This document shows, in pieces, positions 12,533 to 22,951 of a DNA stretch of 64,000 nt. The notes below the pieces were generated by a model. It was not told the DNA's origin and ran no database searches. It saw only the letters and a list, made by a program, of their open reading frames with translations. This DNA is from Vandiemenella viatica (Eukaryota > Arthropoda > Insecta > Orthoptera > Morabidae). The stretch spans positions 11,850,924 to 11,914,923 of the forward strand of contig JARYHS010008074.1 of assembly GCA_031002005.1 (NCBI GenBank), written 5' to 3'. Within the stretch, counting starts at the first letter, position 1. Each line of letters opens with the position of its first letter. The translations under genes were made by a program, and so were the position numbers.

Positions 12533-13128
12533 ATTTAATTGCAATGGAGCACAGGCTCCGGTGGCAATTTCCCTACACACCCGTCTTCCCCCTATCCTGC
12601 ACCTACCTACGTTTGCCTTCTACACATTTTATCTTTAAATTTTTTAAAGTTTTCGGTAAATTATTCATCATTTCTCTTGGTAACTCATTCCCTTACCTAA
12701 AAAAGAGAATCTTCCCACACCCTTGTGCCTGGAATCGAGTGCCATCTTGTGGTCATGGTCATCGTTTCCCTTCCATGCACTACTTTTTCATACCTATTGC
12801 AATATCTTTCCATGCCTCATCGCCAGTATATGCCCTGTACATTCCCATGACACTCTTCATCCTCCTCCTGTCTTGCAATGAATCCCATTCCAGCTCCTTT
12901 ATCATATCCGTGACTGATTGCATTCTGCGATAATTTGCAGAAACAAATCTAGCAGCCCTTTTTTTGCACCCTCTCCAACTCCTGTATTTGATACGTAAAA
13001 TGAGGGTCCCATACTACACTACCATATTCGAGCTATGGTCTGACCAAAGTTTTGTAACCCAATTCCTTGACTTCTCTCATACATCCCCTCATCACTCTCT
13101 ATGCGGCCCTTCAGTGATTTGTAACTAA
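12533..13128 (-). pseudogene. CR1-like LINE (family B), 3' end fragment
   Basis: On the minus strand this reads the C-terminal part of a non-LTR reverse transcriptase with frameshifts and stops: ELGYKTLVRP, EYGSVVWDPHF and NELPREMMNNLPKTLK are visible. It matches the copy at 38519-39376. The 3' end carries the family's terminal hairpin at 12546-12559 and then an AATTAAATTAAAAT tail. The copy is 5'-truncated where a Harbinger-like MITE abuts at 13129. It is non-functional. Confidence 0.85.
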
Positions 13129-13471
13129 GGGAGCGTCCATAAACCACGTAGCTCCATTTTGGCATCTTGTAAACCCCCCCCACGTAGCCCTACGTGGCTT
13201 TTGTCACCGTTTTCTCCTGTCACCGTTTTCTCCTGTCACCGTTTTCTCCTGTCAGACTATCGTAAATTACTCACGGAAATAATTAAATGACTGAAATAAA
13301 TATTCACATGCTGTTGTGTGTTCTGTAGCTCATTTTATCTGTCAAATAATGTGAATGAAAAGCTATGTGGTCTGTCTCGCACCCCTCCCCCCTCACATAG
13401 TCCAGCGTAGCTTTTCAGCCAACCCCTCCCCACCTCCCCTAGACGGAGCCACGTATTTTATGGATGCTCCC
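13129..13471. mobile_element. Harbinger-like MITE, copy 2
   Basis: Starts GGGAGCGTCCATAAACCACG and ends with its inverted counterpart ...TTTATGGATGCTCCC. It is flanked by TAA at 13126-13128 and 13472-13474. The interior has a short tandem repeat of TTTTCTCCTGTCACCG (13200-13252), absent from copies 1 and 3. Same family as 323, 13740 and 61180. Confidence 0.85.
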
Positions 13472-13739
13472 TAAGTATATCGTGTGGTATCGGCTGCCTT
13501 TCACAGTTGGTCTGTCTACGTCATGGAGTGCCGATATTTTGCTTTCGTCAGTTTCTCGACTGGTTTGCTGCATCCTTCACCTCTTCCTGCCTTGCTCTAA
13601 ACACTTCATCTCAACCTACGTTCTAAATTAACTATTTCATATATTCTAATCTATGGCTTCTTACCTTCGACTGTTTCCTCTACTAACAAATTAACCAATC
13701 CTGCATGCCTGAAAATATGACCTACCATCCTGTCTCTTA

Positions 13740-14121
13740 GGGAGCGTGCATAAACCACGTAGCTCCATTTTGACCTCCTGTGAACCCCCCTCCCCCTCAC
13801 ATAGCACTACGTGGCTGTTGCCTCTATCCACCTCCCCTGACCCCCACGTAGCTTTTTTCCCTTTTGATTCCAGAAGACATTTTGTACTGTTTTCTCTTGT
13901 CAGACGATTTAAATTACATACGGAGATAATTAACTGAGGGAAATAAATATCACATGCTGTTGCGAGTTCCGTTCCTCATTTTAACTATAAAAAATGTTAT
14001 GAAAGGAAAGCTACGTGGCCCGGCTCGGACCCCCCCTCCCGCAACGGAGCCCAGTGTATCCTTCCATCCAACCTCTCCCCCCCCCCCCTGCAACCGAGCC
14101 ACGTAGTTTGTGCACACTCCC
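13740..14121. mobile_element. Harbinger-like MITE, copy 3
   Basis: Starts GGGAGCGTGCATAAACCACG, ends ...AGTTTGTGCACACTCCC, and is flanked by TTA at 13737-13739 and 14122-14124. It is the closest relative of copy 1 in this window. It has the same interior including AGACATTTT, ATAATTAACTGAGGG and CACATGCTGTTG. The duplications TAT, TAA and TTA across three copies suggest 3-bp, A/T-only targets. Confidence 0.85.
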
Positions 14122-14802
14122 TTATTTCTGTCAGATTCTTCTACATACTTCCTTCCTCCCATACCATTTCCAAAACACGTTCATTTCGTACTTGCTGTCC
14201 ACTTAATTTTTAACATCCTTCTATAACACCTCAATTTTCCTTTTTTTCTGGTAATACTAAAGCTCTCAACTTTGTCCTAGGTCGATATTTGAAACTAAAA
14301 GATTGCCTCTTTCCAAAAAGACTTTTCTGCTTCAGTCTTGCTCCGGCCGTGAGTTACACTTTTACTTCTTAAGTAACAGAATAAACTTCTCCCAATACAT
14401 CTGAACACATTTTTAATCTACTGTAACTGCTATCTTCCGCTTCCATTCACCTTTTAACGTCATCCATCATGTAATAGTAGTTTATCCTTCTCTCTTATAG
14501 TGGTTTTCGCGTCATTCTTTTTTCGTCTATGTTGAAGTACTCATTATTAGCCTCTTCCTTCACTCTCCTTTCTTGGTCCCGGCTACCTTATTCTTTCTTT
14601 CCTGCCTTACTTCATGCAAAGATTTTTTTCGTTCATCATAGCTAATTTATTTTCCAGGCTTCTACACGTTTTCTCCCTAATCACAATCTCAATTTAGACT
14701 ACTTCCGATATCAAATTGAGTTGTCACTTTTTTAGTGTAATTTACAGAGTGTGGAGGTACATTTCAAAAATACTCTGGCCTCTCATTCGGAAAGGCGTGA
14801 GT

Positions 14803-14807
<5 letters not shown>

Positions 14808-14858
<51 letters not shown>
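14808..14858. repeat. (TAG)n microsatellite
   Basis: About 17 uninterrupted TAG triplets. They directly follow a short SINE-like scrap (CTCTGGCCTCTCATTCGG at 14773-14790). Confidence 0.95.
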
Positions 14859-15626
14859 ATTCTGTTGGCTTTATTGTTTATTTTGTAAACCATTTCTCAA
14901 TTTAGAATGAACCAGTTACTTCATTTTCTTAACTTTCATTTGAACTCGCTTCAATTCTGCCAATACCTTTTTTCTTTACCTACCACTTGAATTTCTTCAT
15001 TCGTTATGATCTGGTTCGTCTCGAGTTCCTCTGGTTCAGTGTCATCATGTGGCTTTTCTTATACTAGTCTCACGTCGGCTGTTATTACAGTATTATTTCC
15101 TCGTATATAATTTTGCTGACAATCGCCAATTTTCTTAATTTTTCCACTTTTCCTTTACCGAAAATATTATTTATTTCCTTGATCTGGTTACTGTCGTATT
15201 TCCGCCCTTGTTTTTCAACTTTGCTATCACTTTCTTTTGATACTACCAAATTTTAAAATGCGACTATGTTCATCACGTGAATGTCTATTCCATTTCTTCT
15301 TCTGATCTTGATTATCTTCCTCTAATTATGTAAATTCATTTAATTTCTTTAAAGCGATTCTGTCCGGGGTAACAATCAGAATCTTCTTTATTCCATGTCA
15401 TGCTGTGGCTGTATGTTCTTAGTTCCTGTTCCTTTATATCCCACTATCAAGTTCTCACATAATAACGTATCTATTGTGTTCTTGTATTAATAATGGTATT
15501 TTACTTTGTAACATTTCAATAACTTCAATTGTATCAATGTAATAATGCAATTACTTTAAAATTTTCTACTACTATACTCTGCAAAACACATACACTGTAG
15601 GTAGCAGAGGGTGCTAAGCACCAATC

Positions 15627-16729
15627 CTAATTCAGTGCATTCCAATCACGAACAGAACGAGGAAAGAAGGAATACATAAATGAATCAGTACGGCATCTTA
15701 TTTCTCGAATCTTATCCCTCTTGTCATTGCTACCTAAATAGGTTGGCGGAAGAAGTATTTCGTTGCACTCGTAAATGAAAGATTTTCGCATATTCTCCAA
15801 CAAACTCAAACGAAAACGACGTCGTCTGTCCGCCAAACAATCCCAGCCCAACCCACGAATCAGCTCTGTGATACTTACATAAAGACTGTAACTAGCAGTC
15901 ACGAATCGAGCGGCTCTCCTCTGTACTTTCTCTAATGTGTCAATCCCTTGCGATGCGGATCCAAAATTCCACAACAGTATTCCAAATGCGGACGCACTAG
16001 TGTTTTGTACGCTATTTCCTTTACATGAGCATTATAACTTCTCAAAATACGTCCTATGAATCGTAGTTTGGAATTAGTTTTGCCTACAATGGAAGTTATG
16101 TGCAAGTCCCATTTCATGTTGCTTTGTACTGTTACGCCTAGATACTTCATGGAATCGACCGTGTCAACAACTGAATTGTTAACTTTGTACTCGTGAACAA
16201 ACGGGGTCTTTTTATTACTTATTTGTATTGCCTTGCACTTTTTACAGTTAAGTGTAAGCTGCCATTTACGGCACTATTCCGAAATAACATCCAGATCGCG
16301 CTGAATTTGTAAGCAATCGTCAGAGCACCTCACTTCCCTATAAATAACTGCATTATCAGCAAAAAATCGCTTCCTACAATTGTTGTCACCGAGATTGTTT
16401 ATAGAAATTAAGAAAAGAAGTGGTCCTATTACACTTCCTTGAGGAACGCCCGAAGTAACATCTAGTTTAGAAGAGGCTTCCCCGTCTACGACATACTGTG
16501 ACCGACCAGTTAGAAAATCGCGTATCCATTCGCAAATCTGATCAGATATACCGTACGCTCGGATCTTCGCTAAAAGTCGGTTTTGTGGTACAGAGTCGAA
16601 AGCTTTCTGACAATCCAAGAAAATGGCATCAACTTGTGATCCTGCATCAATAAGTTTCATTACATCATGCGAAAATAGAGCCAGTTGCGTTTCACACGAT
16701 CGGTTCTTCCGTCCTGTGGTAAGCAGCAA
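15627..16729 (-). pseudogene. CR1-like LINE (family A) reverse transcriptase, truncated
   Basis: The minus strand encodes the palm and C-terminal part of a non-LTR reverse transcriptase. In order it shows RSCETQLALF, motif A as IFLDCQKAFDSVP, motif B as SGVPQGSVIGPLLFL, motif C as FFADNAVIYRE, then MKYLGVTVQSNMKWD, YKTLVRPHLEYC and EKVQRRAARFV. Stops and a frameshift break it into three frames (16274-16729, 15932-16150, 15627-15974). The catalytic FADD is FADN, so even the uninterrupted palm would be inactive. The endonuclease and the N-terminal part of the reverse transcriptase are absent, and the sequence fuses abruptly to a different LINE at about 16715. It is a dead copy, antisense to the host gene. 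Confidence 0.9.
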
Positions 16730-17085
16730 GTATCGAGACTGAATTTAAATAATATTTCAAGATAGTTTGGATGTCATAAAGTTAGCAGGACGTGACATAC
16801 ACCCGCGGCTTTTTAACTGCTTAATGATACCCTCAGAATGAATTTCAATTTTTTAGTCTGCTCATTTCTAATTGTGTGGTTAAACTCGTTCCCAGATTTA
16901 CACCGTCCCATTTCAAAATCATTGTTCCTAATGGTCTCCCTTAACCAGTTAATAAAAATCTCTACGTATTTCAAATCCTCAGTAACTTCTTCTCAATCCT
17001 TATCTGTAATTGTTTCAACACCCTCCCTTCTCCTCAGTTTTCTAGCATAGCCATACAATTTCTAGGTGCATCAGTGAGTGGTCCC
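16710..17085 (-). pseudogene. CR1-like LINE (family B) fragment fused to family A
   Basis: Matches 44840-45060 (same family, minus strand): both contain the LDTCCLPQD motif around GTGGTAAGCAGCAAGTAT, TTTAAATAATATTTCAAGAT and a GGATGAATTTCAA block. After LPQD the sequence jumps to family A without the intervening motifs, so this is either a template-switch chimera or a deletion between two elements. Confidence 0.7.
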
Positions 17086-17331
17086 CTGCACCGATAATAT
17101 TTATAACAGTTCACAAAAATACTGCAGTTCCCTCCAAAAAGTTTTTCCAATTTTTCGAATGATTCGAGAGTATCGCTACTATCCAAACGGCAAAAGTTGT
17201 TTATATAACAGGAGTAAGGTGTGTGTTAAAAATTAAGTGGGATCAACAGAGAGTTAGGCACGCGGATCTTCTCGATTAGGCTGAGACATGGAGAGTAATT
17301 CCACATGGCTGCCATTCTCGTTGGTCACAAC
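17086..17331. other. unassigned stretch and target duplication of the MITE dimer
   Basis: No gene recognised. The last eight bases, GTCACAAC (17324-17331), are the left target duplication of the composite element that follows. Confidence 0.5.
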
Positions 17332-20300
17332 TAGTGTTGCCCAAAATCGGTCTTGGTCTTGCAGTCTTGGTCTTGCATTTTTGCAAGACCAAGACTAAGA
17401 CCAGGTGTATTGATGCAAGACCAAGACTGGCCAAGTCTCGTCTTGTTCTTGCATTTGGGCAACACTAGTGTTGCCCAAAATCGGTCTTGGTCTTGCAGTC
17501 TTGGTCTTGCAGTCTTGGTCTTGCAGTCTTGCTCTTGCAGTCTTGCTCTTGCAGTCTTGCTCTTGCAGTCTTGGTCTTGCAGTCTTGGTCTTGCAGTCTT
17601 GGTCTTGCAGTCTTGGTCTTGCAGTCTTGGTCTTGCAGTCTTGGTCTTGCAGTCTTGGTCTTGCAGTCTTGGTCTTGCAGTCTTGGTCTTGCAGTCTTGG
17701 TCTTGCAGTCTTGGTCTTGCAGTCTTGGTCTTGCAGTCTTGGTCTTGCAGTCTTGGTCTTGCAGTCTTGGTCTTGCAGTCTTGGTCTTGCAGTCTTGGTC
17801 TTGCAGTCTTGGTCTTGCAGTCTTGGTCTTGCAGTCTTGGTCTTGCAGTCTTGGTCTTGCAGTCTTGGTCTTGCAGTCTTGGTCTTGCAGTCTTGGTCTT
17901 GCAGTCTTGGTCTTGCAGTCTTGGTCTTGCAGTCTTGGTCTTGCAGTCTTGGTCTTGCAGTCTTGGTCTTGCAGTCTTGGTCTTGCAGTCTTGGTCTTGC
18001 AGTCTTGGTCTTGCAGTCTTGGTCTTGCAGTCTTGGTCTTGCAGTCTTGGTCTTGCAGTCTTGGTCTTGCAGTCTTGGTCTTGCAGTCTTGGTCTTGCAG
18101 TCTTGGTCTTGCAGTCTTGGTCTTGCAGTCTTGGTCTTGCAGTCTTGGTCTTGCAGTCTTGGTCTTGCAGTCTTGGTCTTGCAGTCTTGGTCTTGCAGTC
18201 TTGGTCTTGCAGTCTTGGTCTTGCAGTCTTGGTCTTGCAGTCTTGGTCTTGCAGTCTTGGTCTTGCAGTCTTGGTCTTGCAGTCTTGGTCTTGCAGTCTT
18301 GGTCTTGCAGTCTTGGTCTTGCAGTCTTGGTCTTGCAGTCTTGGTCTTGCAGTCTTGGTCTTGCAGTCTTGGTCTTGCAGTCTTGGTCTTGCAGTCTTGG
18401 TCTTGCAGTCTTGGTCTTGCAGTCTTGGTCTTGCAGTCTTGGTCTTGCAGTCTTGGTCTTGCAGTCTTGGTCTTGCAGTCTTGGTCTTGCAGTCTTGGTC
18501 TTGCAGTCTTGGTCTTGCAGTCTTGGTCTTGCAGTCTTGGTCTTGCAGTCTTGCAGTCTTGGTCTTGCAGTCTTGGTCTTGCAGTCTTGGTCTTGCAGTC
18601 TTGGTCTTGCAGTCTTGGTCTTGCAGTCTTGGTCTTGCAGTCTTGGTCTTGCAGTCTTGGTCTTGCAGTCTTGGTCTTGCAGTCTTGGTCTTGCAGTCTT
18701 GGTCTTGCAGTCTTGGTCTTGCAGTCTTGGTCTTGCAGTCTTGGTCTTGCAGTCTTGGTCTTGCAGTCTTGGTCTTGCAGTCTTGGTCTTGCAGTCTTGG
18801 TCTTGCAGTCTTGGTCTTGCAGTCTTGGTCTTGCAGTCTTGGTCTTGCAGTCTTGGTCTTGCAGTCTTGGTCTTGCAGTCTTGGTCTTGCAGTCTTGGTC
18901 TTGCAGTCTTGGTCTTGCAGTCTTGGTCTTGCAGTCTTGGTCTTGCAGTCTTGGTCTTGCAGTCTTGGTCTTGCAGTCTTGGTCTTGCAGTCTTGGTCTT
19001 GCAGTCTTGGTCTTGCAGTCTTGGTCTTGCAGTCTTGGTCTTGCAGTCTTGGTCTTGCAGTCTTGGTCTTGCAGTCTTGGTCTTGCAGTCTTGGTCTTGC
19101 AGTCTTGGTCTTGCAGTCTTGGTCTTGCAGTCTTGGTCTTGCAGTCTTGGTCTTGCAGTCTTGGTCTTGCAGTCTTGGTCTTGCAGTCTTGGTCTTGCAG
19201 TCTTGGTCTTGCAGTCTTGGTCTTGCAGTCTTGGTCTTGCAGTCTTGGTCTTGCAGTCTTGGTCTTGCAGTCTTGGTCTTGCAGTCTTGGTCTTGCAGTC
19301 TTGGTCTTGCAGTCTTGGTCTTGCAGTCTTGGTCTTGCAGTCTTGGTCTTGCAGTCTTGGTCTTGCAGTCTTGGTCTTGCAGTCTTGGTCTTGCAGTCTT
19401 GGTCTTGCAGTCTTGGTCTTGCAGTCTTGGTCTTGCAGTCTTGGTCTTGCAGTCTTGGTCTTGCAGTCTTGGTCTTGCAGTCTTGGTCTTGCAGTCTTGG
19501 TCTTGCAGTCTTGGTCTTGCAGTCTTGGTCTTGCAGTCTTGGTCTTGCAGTCTTGGTCTTGCAGTCTTGGTCTTGCAGTCTTGGTCTTGCAGTCTTGGTC
19601 TTGCAGTCTTGGTCTTGCAGTCTTGGTCTTGCAGTCTTGGTCTTGCAGTCTTGGTCTTGCAGTCTTGGTCTTGCAGTCTTGGTCTTGCAGTCTTGGTCTT
19701 GCAGTCTTGGTCTTGCAGTCTTGGTCTTGCAGTCTTGGTCTTGCAGTCTTGGTCTTGCAGTCTTGGTCTTGCAGTCTTGGTCTTGCAGTCTTGGTCTTGC
19801 AGTCTTGGTCTTGCAGTCTTGGTCTTGCAGTCTTGGTCTTGCAGTCTTGGTCTTGCAGTCTTGGTCTTGCAGTCTTGGTCTTGCAGTCTTGGTCTTGCAG
19901 TCTTGGTCTTGCAGTCTTGGTCTTGCAGTCTTGGTCTTGCAGTCTTGGTCTTGCAGTCTTGTCTTGCAGTCTTGGTCTTGCAGTCTTGGTCTTGCAGTCT
20001 TGGTCTTGCAGTCTTGGTCTTGCAGTCTTGGTCTTGCAGTCTTGGTCTTGCAGTCTTGGTCTTGCAGTCTTGGTCTTGCAGTCTTGGTCTTGCAGTCTTG
20101 GTCTTGCAGTCTTGGTCTTGCAGTCTTGGTCTTGCAGTCTTGGTCTTGCAGTCTTGGTCTTGCAGTCTTGGTCTTGCAGTCTTGGTCTTGCAGTCTTGGT
20201 CTTGCAGTCTTGGTCTTGCAGTCTTGGTCTTGCAGTCTTGGTCTTGCAGTCTTGGTCTTGCAGTCTTGGTCTTGCAGTCTTGGTCTTGCAGTCTTGGTCT

Positions 20301-21116
20301 TGCAGTCTTGGTCTTGCAGTCTTGGTCTTGCAGTCTTGGTCTTGCAGTCTTGGTCTTGCAGTCTTGGTCTTGCAGTCTTGGTCTTGCAGTCTTGGTCTTG
20401 CAGTCTTGGTCTTGCAGTCTTGGTCTTGCAGTCTTGGTCTTGCAGTCTTGGTCTTGCAGTCTTGGTCTTGCAGTCTTGGTCTTGCAGTCTTGGTCTGGCA
20501 GTCTTGGTCTGGCAGTCTTGGTCTGGCAGTCTTGGTCTGGCAGTCTTGGTCTGGCAGTCTTGGTCTGGCAGTCTTGGTCTGGCAGTCTTGGTCTGGCAGT
20601 CTTGGTCTGGCAGTCTTGGTCTGGCAGTCTTGGTCTGGCAGTCTTGGTCTGGCAGTCTTGGTCTGGCAGTCTTGGTCTGGCAGTCTTGGTCTGGCAGTCT
20701 TGGTCTGGCAGTCTTGGTCTGGCAGTCTTGGTCTGGCAGTCTTGGTCTGGCAGTCTTGGTCTGGCAGTCTTGGTCTGGCAGTCTTGGTCTGGCAGTCTTG
20801 GTCTGGCAGTCTTGGTCTGGCAGTCTTGGTCTGGCAGTCTTGGTCTGGCAGTCTTGGTCTGGCAGTCTTGGTCTGGCAGTCTTGGTCTGGCAGTCTTGGT
20901 CTGGCAGTCTTGGTCTGGCAGTCTTGGTCTGGCAGTCTTGGTCTGGCAGTCTTGGTCTGGCAGTCTTGCAAGACCGAGACTAAGACCAGGTGTATTGATG
21001 CAAGACCGAGACTAAGACCAGGTGTATTGATGCAAGACCGAGACTAAGACCAGGTGTATTGATGCAAGACCGAGACTGGCCAAGCCTCGTCTTGTTCTTG
21101 CATTTGGGCAACACTA
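17332..21116. mobile_element. dimer of a hAT-type MITE; second unit hugely expanded
   Basis: The outer ends TAGTGTTGCCC and GGGCAACACTA are flanked by the 8-bp duplication GTCACAAC at 17324-17331 and 21117-21124, a hAT signature. Inside, a complete small unit (17332-17467) abuts a second unit (17466-21116) that shares the TA between them. Both units have the same ends and the same block AGACTAAGACCAGGTGTATT; this block occurs once in unit 1 and three times in tandem near the right end of unit 2. The interior of unit 2 is a 3.5-kb minisatellite derived from the CTTGGTCTTGCA sequence of the MITE itself. A second copy of ACTAGTCACAAC follows the right end. No transposase is present. Confidence 0.85.
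17483..20966 (+). repeat. 14-bp minisatellite, about 250 copies
   Basis: Near-perfect tandem array of CTTGGTCTTGCAGT. The first few units include a CTTGCTCTTGCAGT variant. From about 20493 every unit carries the variant CTTGGTCTGGCAGT (about 34 units). Rare indels occur at about 18550 (a unit shortened by 6 bases) and 19960 (one G lost). The unit has no stop codon in several frames, so the array yields spurious frames of about 1,200 codons on both strands, encoding 14-residue repeats. These are artefacts of the repeat and are not annotated as genes. Confidence 0.97.
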
Positions 21117-21344
21117 GTCACAACACTAGTCACAACACTGCAGACATGGCGTACTAATTAACTCGAAACACAAACTAACATTAACAATCGAAATGATGCA
21201 GTGAAATATCGAAAACTACAAATACCATAGCTCTAAAAAAAACCTGCATGTGTGGCAGGAACCTAACCTAACTTGACTGAACACAGCAGACTAAGGGCTC
21301 TTATTTTTATATATTCACTGAAGAAGAAAATTAAGTAGAAAAGG

Positions 21345-21900
21345 CAATGGGTTTAATTTAAAAAGGAATTTTCCGCATTTCTTAGGCGCATTAGATGGCA
21401 AACATGTTATAACAGTTGTACCGAATTGCTGTTCTCCTTATTTTTAATGCAGAAAAATGAATGTTTTTCTTGGTTTTAATAGCCCTTGCAGTTGCTGAAT
21501 ACCGTTTTGGTATTTTGGTCGTCGGAGGATTGGGAAAAAAATTAAGATGGCAAAACATTTAGCCACAACAATTTAGGTGAGGCAGTGGCTGCAGGAAAAC
21601 TGAATTTGCATGTTGACAACTGAGATAAAATGCAGTATGTAATAGCAGTGGATGAAGCTTTTCCCCTTTCGAGATGAGGTCTATTCCAGAATATCAGATA
21701 AAATGAAATGAAGAGAATAAAACTTCTAATTAAAGGCTCAATAAACTATGTAGGGTGATCGATAACTGCTTTGGTGTTATAGGTAGAAGGTTTCAAATCT
21801 GTGAAAGAAGAATGTCGGTGTTACCTAATAAGATAAATAAAGTAATACTAGCCATGTGCTGCATTCATAGCATTTTGATTAACGATGTTTGAATTGGGTT
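21345..21900 (+). pseudogene. PIF/Harbinger transposase relic (DDE nuclease)
   Basis: Reading across frames, the + strand shows FNLKRNFPHFLGALDGKHV (from about 21352), matching the region around the first catalytic Asp of Harbinger-type (HARBI1-like, DDE_Tnp_4) nucleases. It is followed by a YRFGILVVGG-like segment, a DGKTF..NNLGEAV..GKLN block and VIAVDEAFPL (about 21640-21665) around the third catalytic acid. A last degenerate block at about 21855-21890 resembles the C-terminal CCIHN region. Several frameshifts and stops separate these pieces, and the N-terminal part is missing. In live relatives the protein cuts and pastes elements with TWA duplications. The window's four 3-bp-duplication MITEs may have used such a source, but no shared ends were found beside this relic. 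Confidence 0.7.
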
Positions 21901-22395
21901 GCAGAAGGTAAGAGCGAAAATTACAAAGAAATTTCAATACTTGACTTACACAGTTTTCTAGGTTACATCAGAAATCATTAAGATTTGGAATAATTTCACA
22001 AATTTTTTAAACAATTAGGTTAATTGGTAATACGTAGCTTTACAAGCGGGATTCAAAGAAAGTGATAGAAAATTATAATACACATGGTAAATAAACAAAA
22101 AATAAAATATGAAACATGACATTATACCTGGTTGTTTTAACTAGTTTCCTATTTCCTCTTTAAGTTAAAACATACAAGCAAAGAACAAGTGAGCACGAGC
22201 TAGAAATATAATTTTTTCATCTTTATTAAAGTTCATAAAGTAATTAAATTTTCAGATTGTAATTACTTATATTTTTTTCAAAAATCATCCACCATCCTGC
22301 GTGCAAATTTGCAGCCAATTTTGTTGAAGTAATGCAGTTAATTCACAGAAATAGGAACATACAAGTTACAAAAGTCAGTCAGTACTGTTGGAGCT
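21901..22395. other. unassigned AT-rich stretch
   Basis: No feature recognised between the transposase relic and the GC-rich block. Confidence 0.4.
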
Positions 22396-22695
22396 CCTAT
22401 TGCAAACCTGGTCGCGACTGAGCGCATCGAGGCGCACAGGCGGAAAAAACACGCCTGGCCAAGCGATCCGGCCGTGCGACGCGGCCCGCCCCGCCCCGAC
22501 TCGACCCGCCTCTGGTGTGCGTTACCCCATTAGAACCAGTGTAAGCGATTGCTGACGCATTTCTGCGATGCGATGCGACGCGATGCGGCCCGCCGTAGTG
22601 TGCGCGTACCTTAAATGCTCGGTAGTCAGAGGCCTGGCGCGCGCTCCGAATGCGCACATCTGGCGCGCAGGTCTAACGGGGCCTCGTGTTTACAA
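22396..22695. repeat. GC-rich repeat-like block
   Basis: A sharply bounded GC-rich island in AT-rich DNA, full of GCGC, GATGCG and GGCGCG motifs and ending in ACGGGGCCTCGTGTTTACAAC. Similar GTAAACGGGSC ends occur near 28032-28046 and 35896-35910, which suggests a dispersed element. Its borders and target duplication were not resolved. The ORF on each strand here looks like a by-product of base composition. Confidence 0.4.
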
Positions 22696-22867
22696 CTGCA
22701 TTGTCGGTCTGCACTCTGCAGTCTTGATGCGCCAGTACAAGTTCGTTGTTGGTTCGAATTTTTGGGTGACTTTAACTGCACCCTGCTTTAACAGATAAAA
22801 ATTTAAATCTTGAAAAATATGGTCAAGAGATAATTTGGTAGGATTTATAGAACTTTATAAGAATTTA

Positions 22868-22951
22868 TAAAATTTCACACTTTTCGCAGGCGTCATTATC
22901 GAAAATTGCACTTACTTGTTTCTTTTCGGGTTTTGCGCTGCGTTTCTTTGC
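22868..22951 (-). mobile_element. inverted scrap of the Penelope-like element
   Basis: Reverse complement of 24040-24125 with a few mismatches (shared core AACGCAGCGCAAAACCCGAA). It faces away from the two copies that follow. Inverted 5' pieces next to tandem units are a known Penelope-like arrangement. Confidence 0.8.

Larger units (their letters stand above)
13475..15560 (-). pseudogene. degenerate LINE-like sequence (family C), antisense
   Basis: The segments 13475-13736 and 14125-14330 closely resemble the end of the window (63540-64000). Shared blocks include CTGCATGCCTGAAAATATGA-type and CATCCTTCTATA-type sequence. On the minus strand such blocks resemble the C-terminal region of insect LINE reverse transcriptases. 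Reading frames are destroyed. From about 14350 to 15560 similarity is not clear and the sequence is pyrimidine-rich. A Harbinger-like MITE (13740-14121) and a TAG repeat interrupt it. Assignment to a LINE is an inference from general appearance. Confidence 0.45.

Noticed and set aside
17483..20966. CRISPR-like array
   Set aside because: The unit is 14 bp, contiguous and without spacers, in eukaryotic DNA.
17353..21047. Open frames of about 1,170-1,220 codons on both strands
   Set aside because: They are produced by a stop-free 14-bp tandem repeat. All give 14-residue repeats, and two strands and several frames are open at once, so they are not genes.
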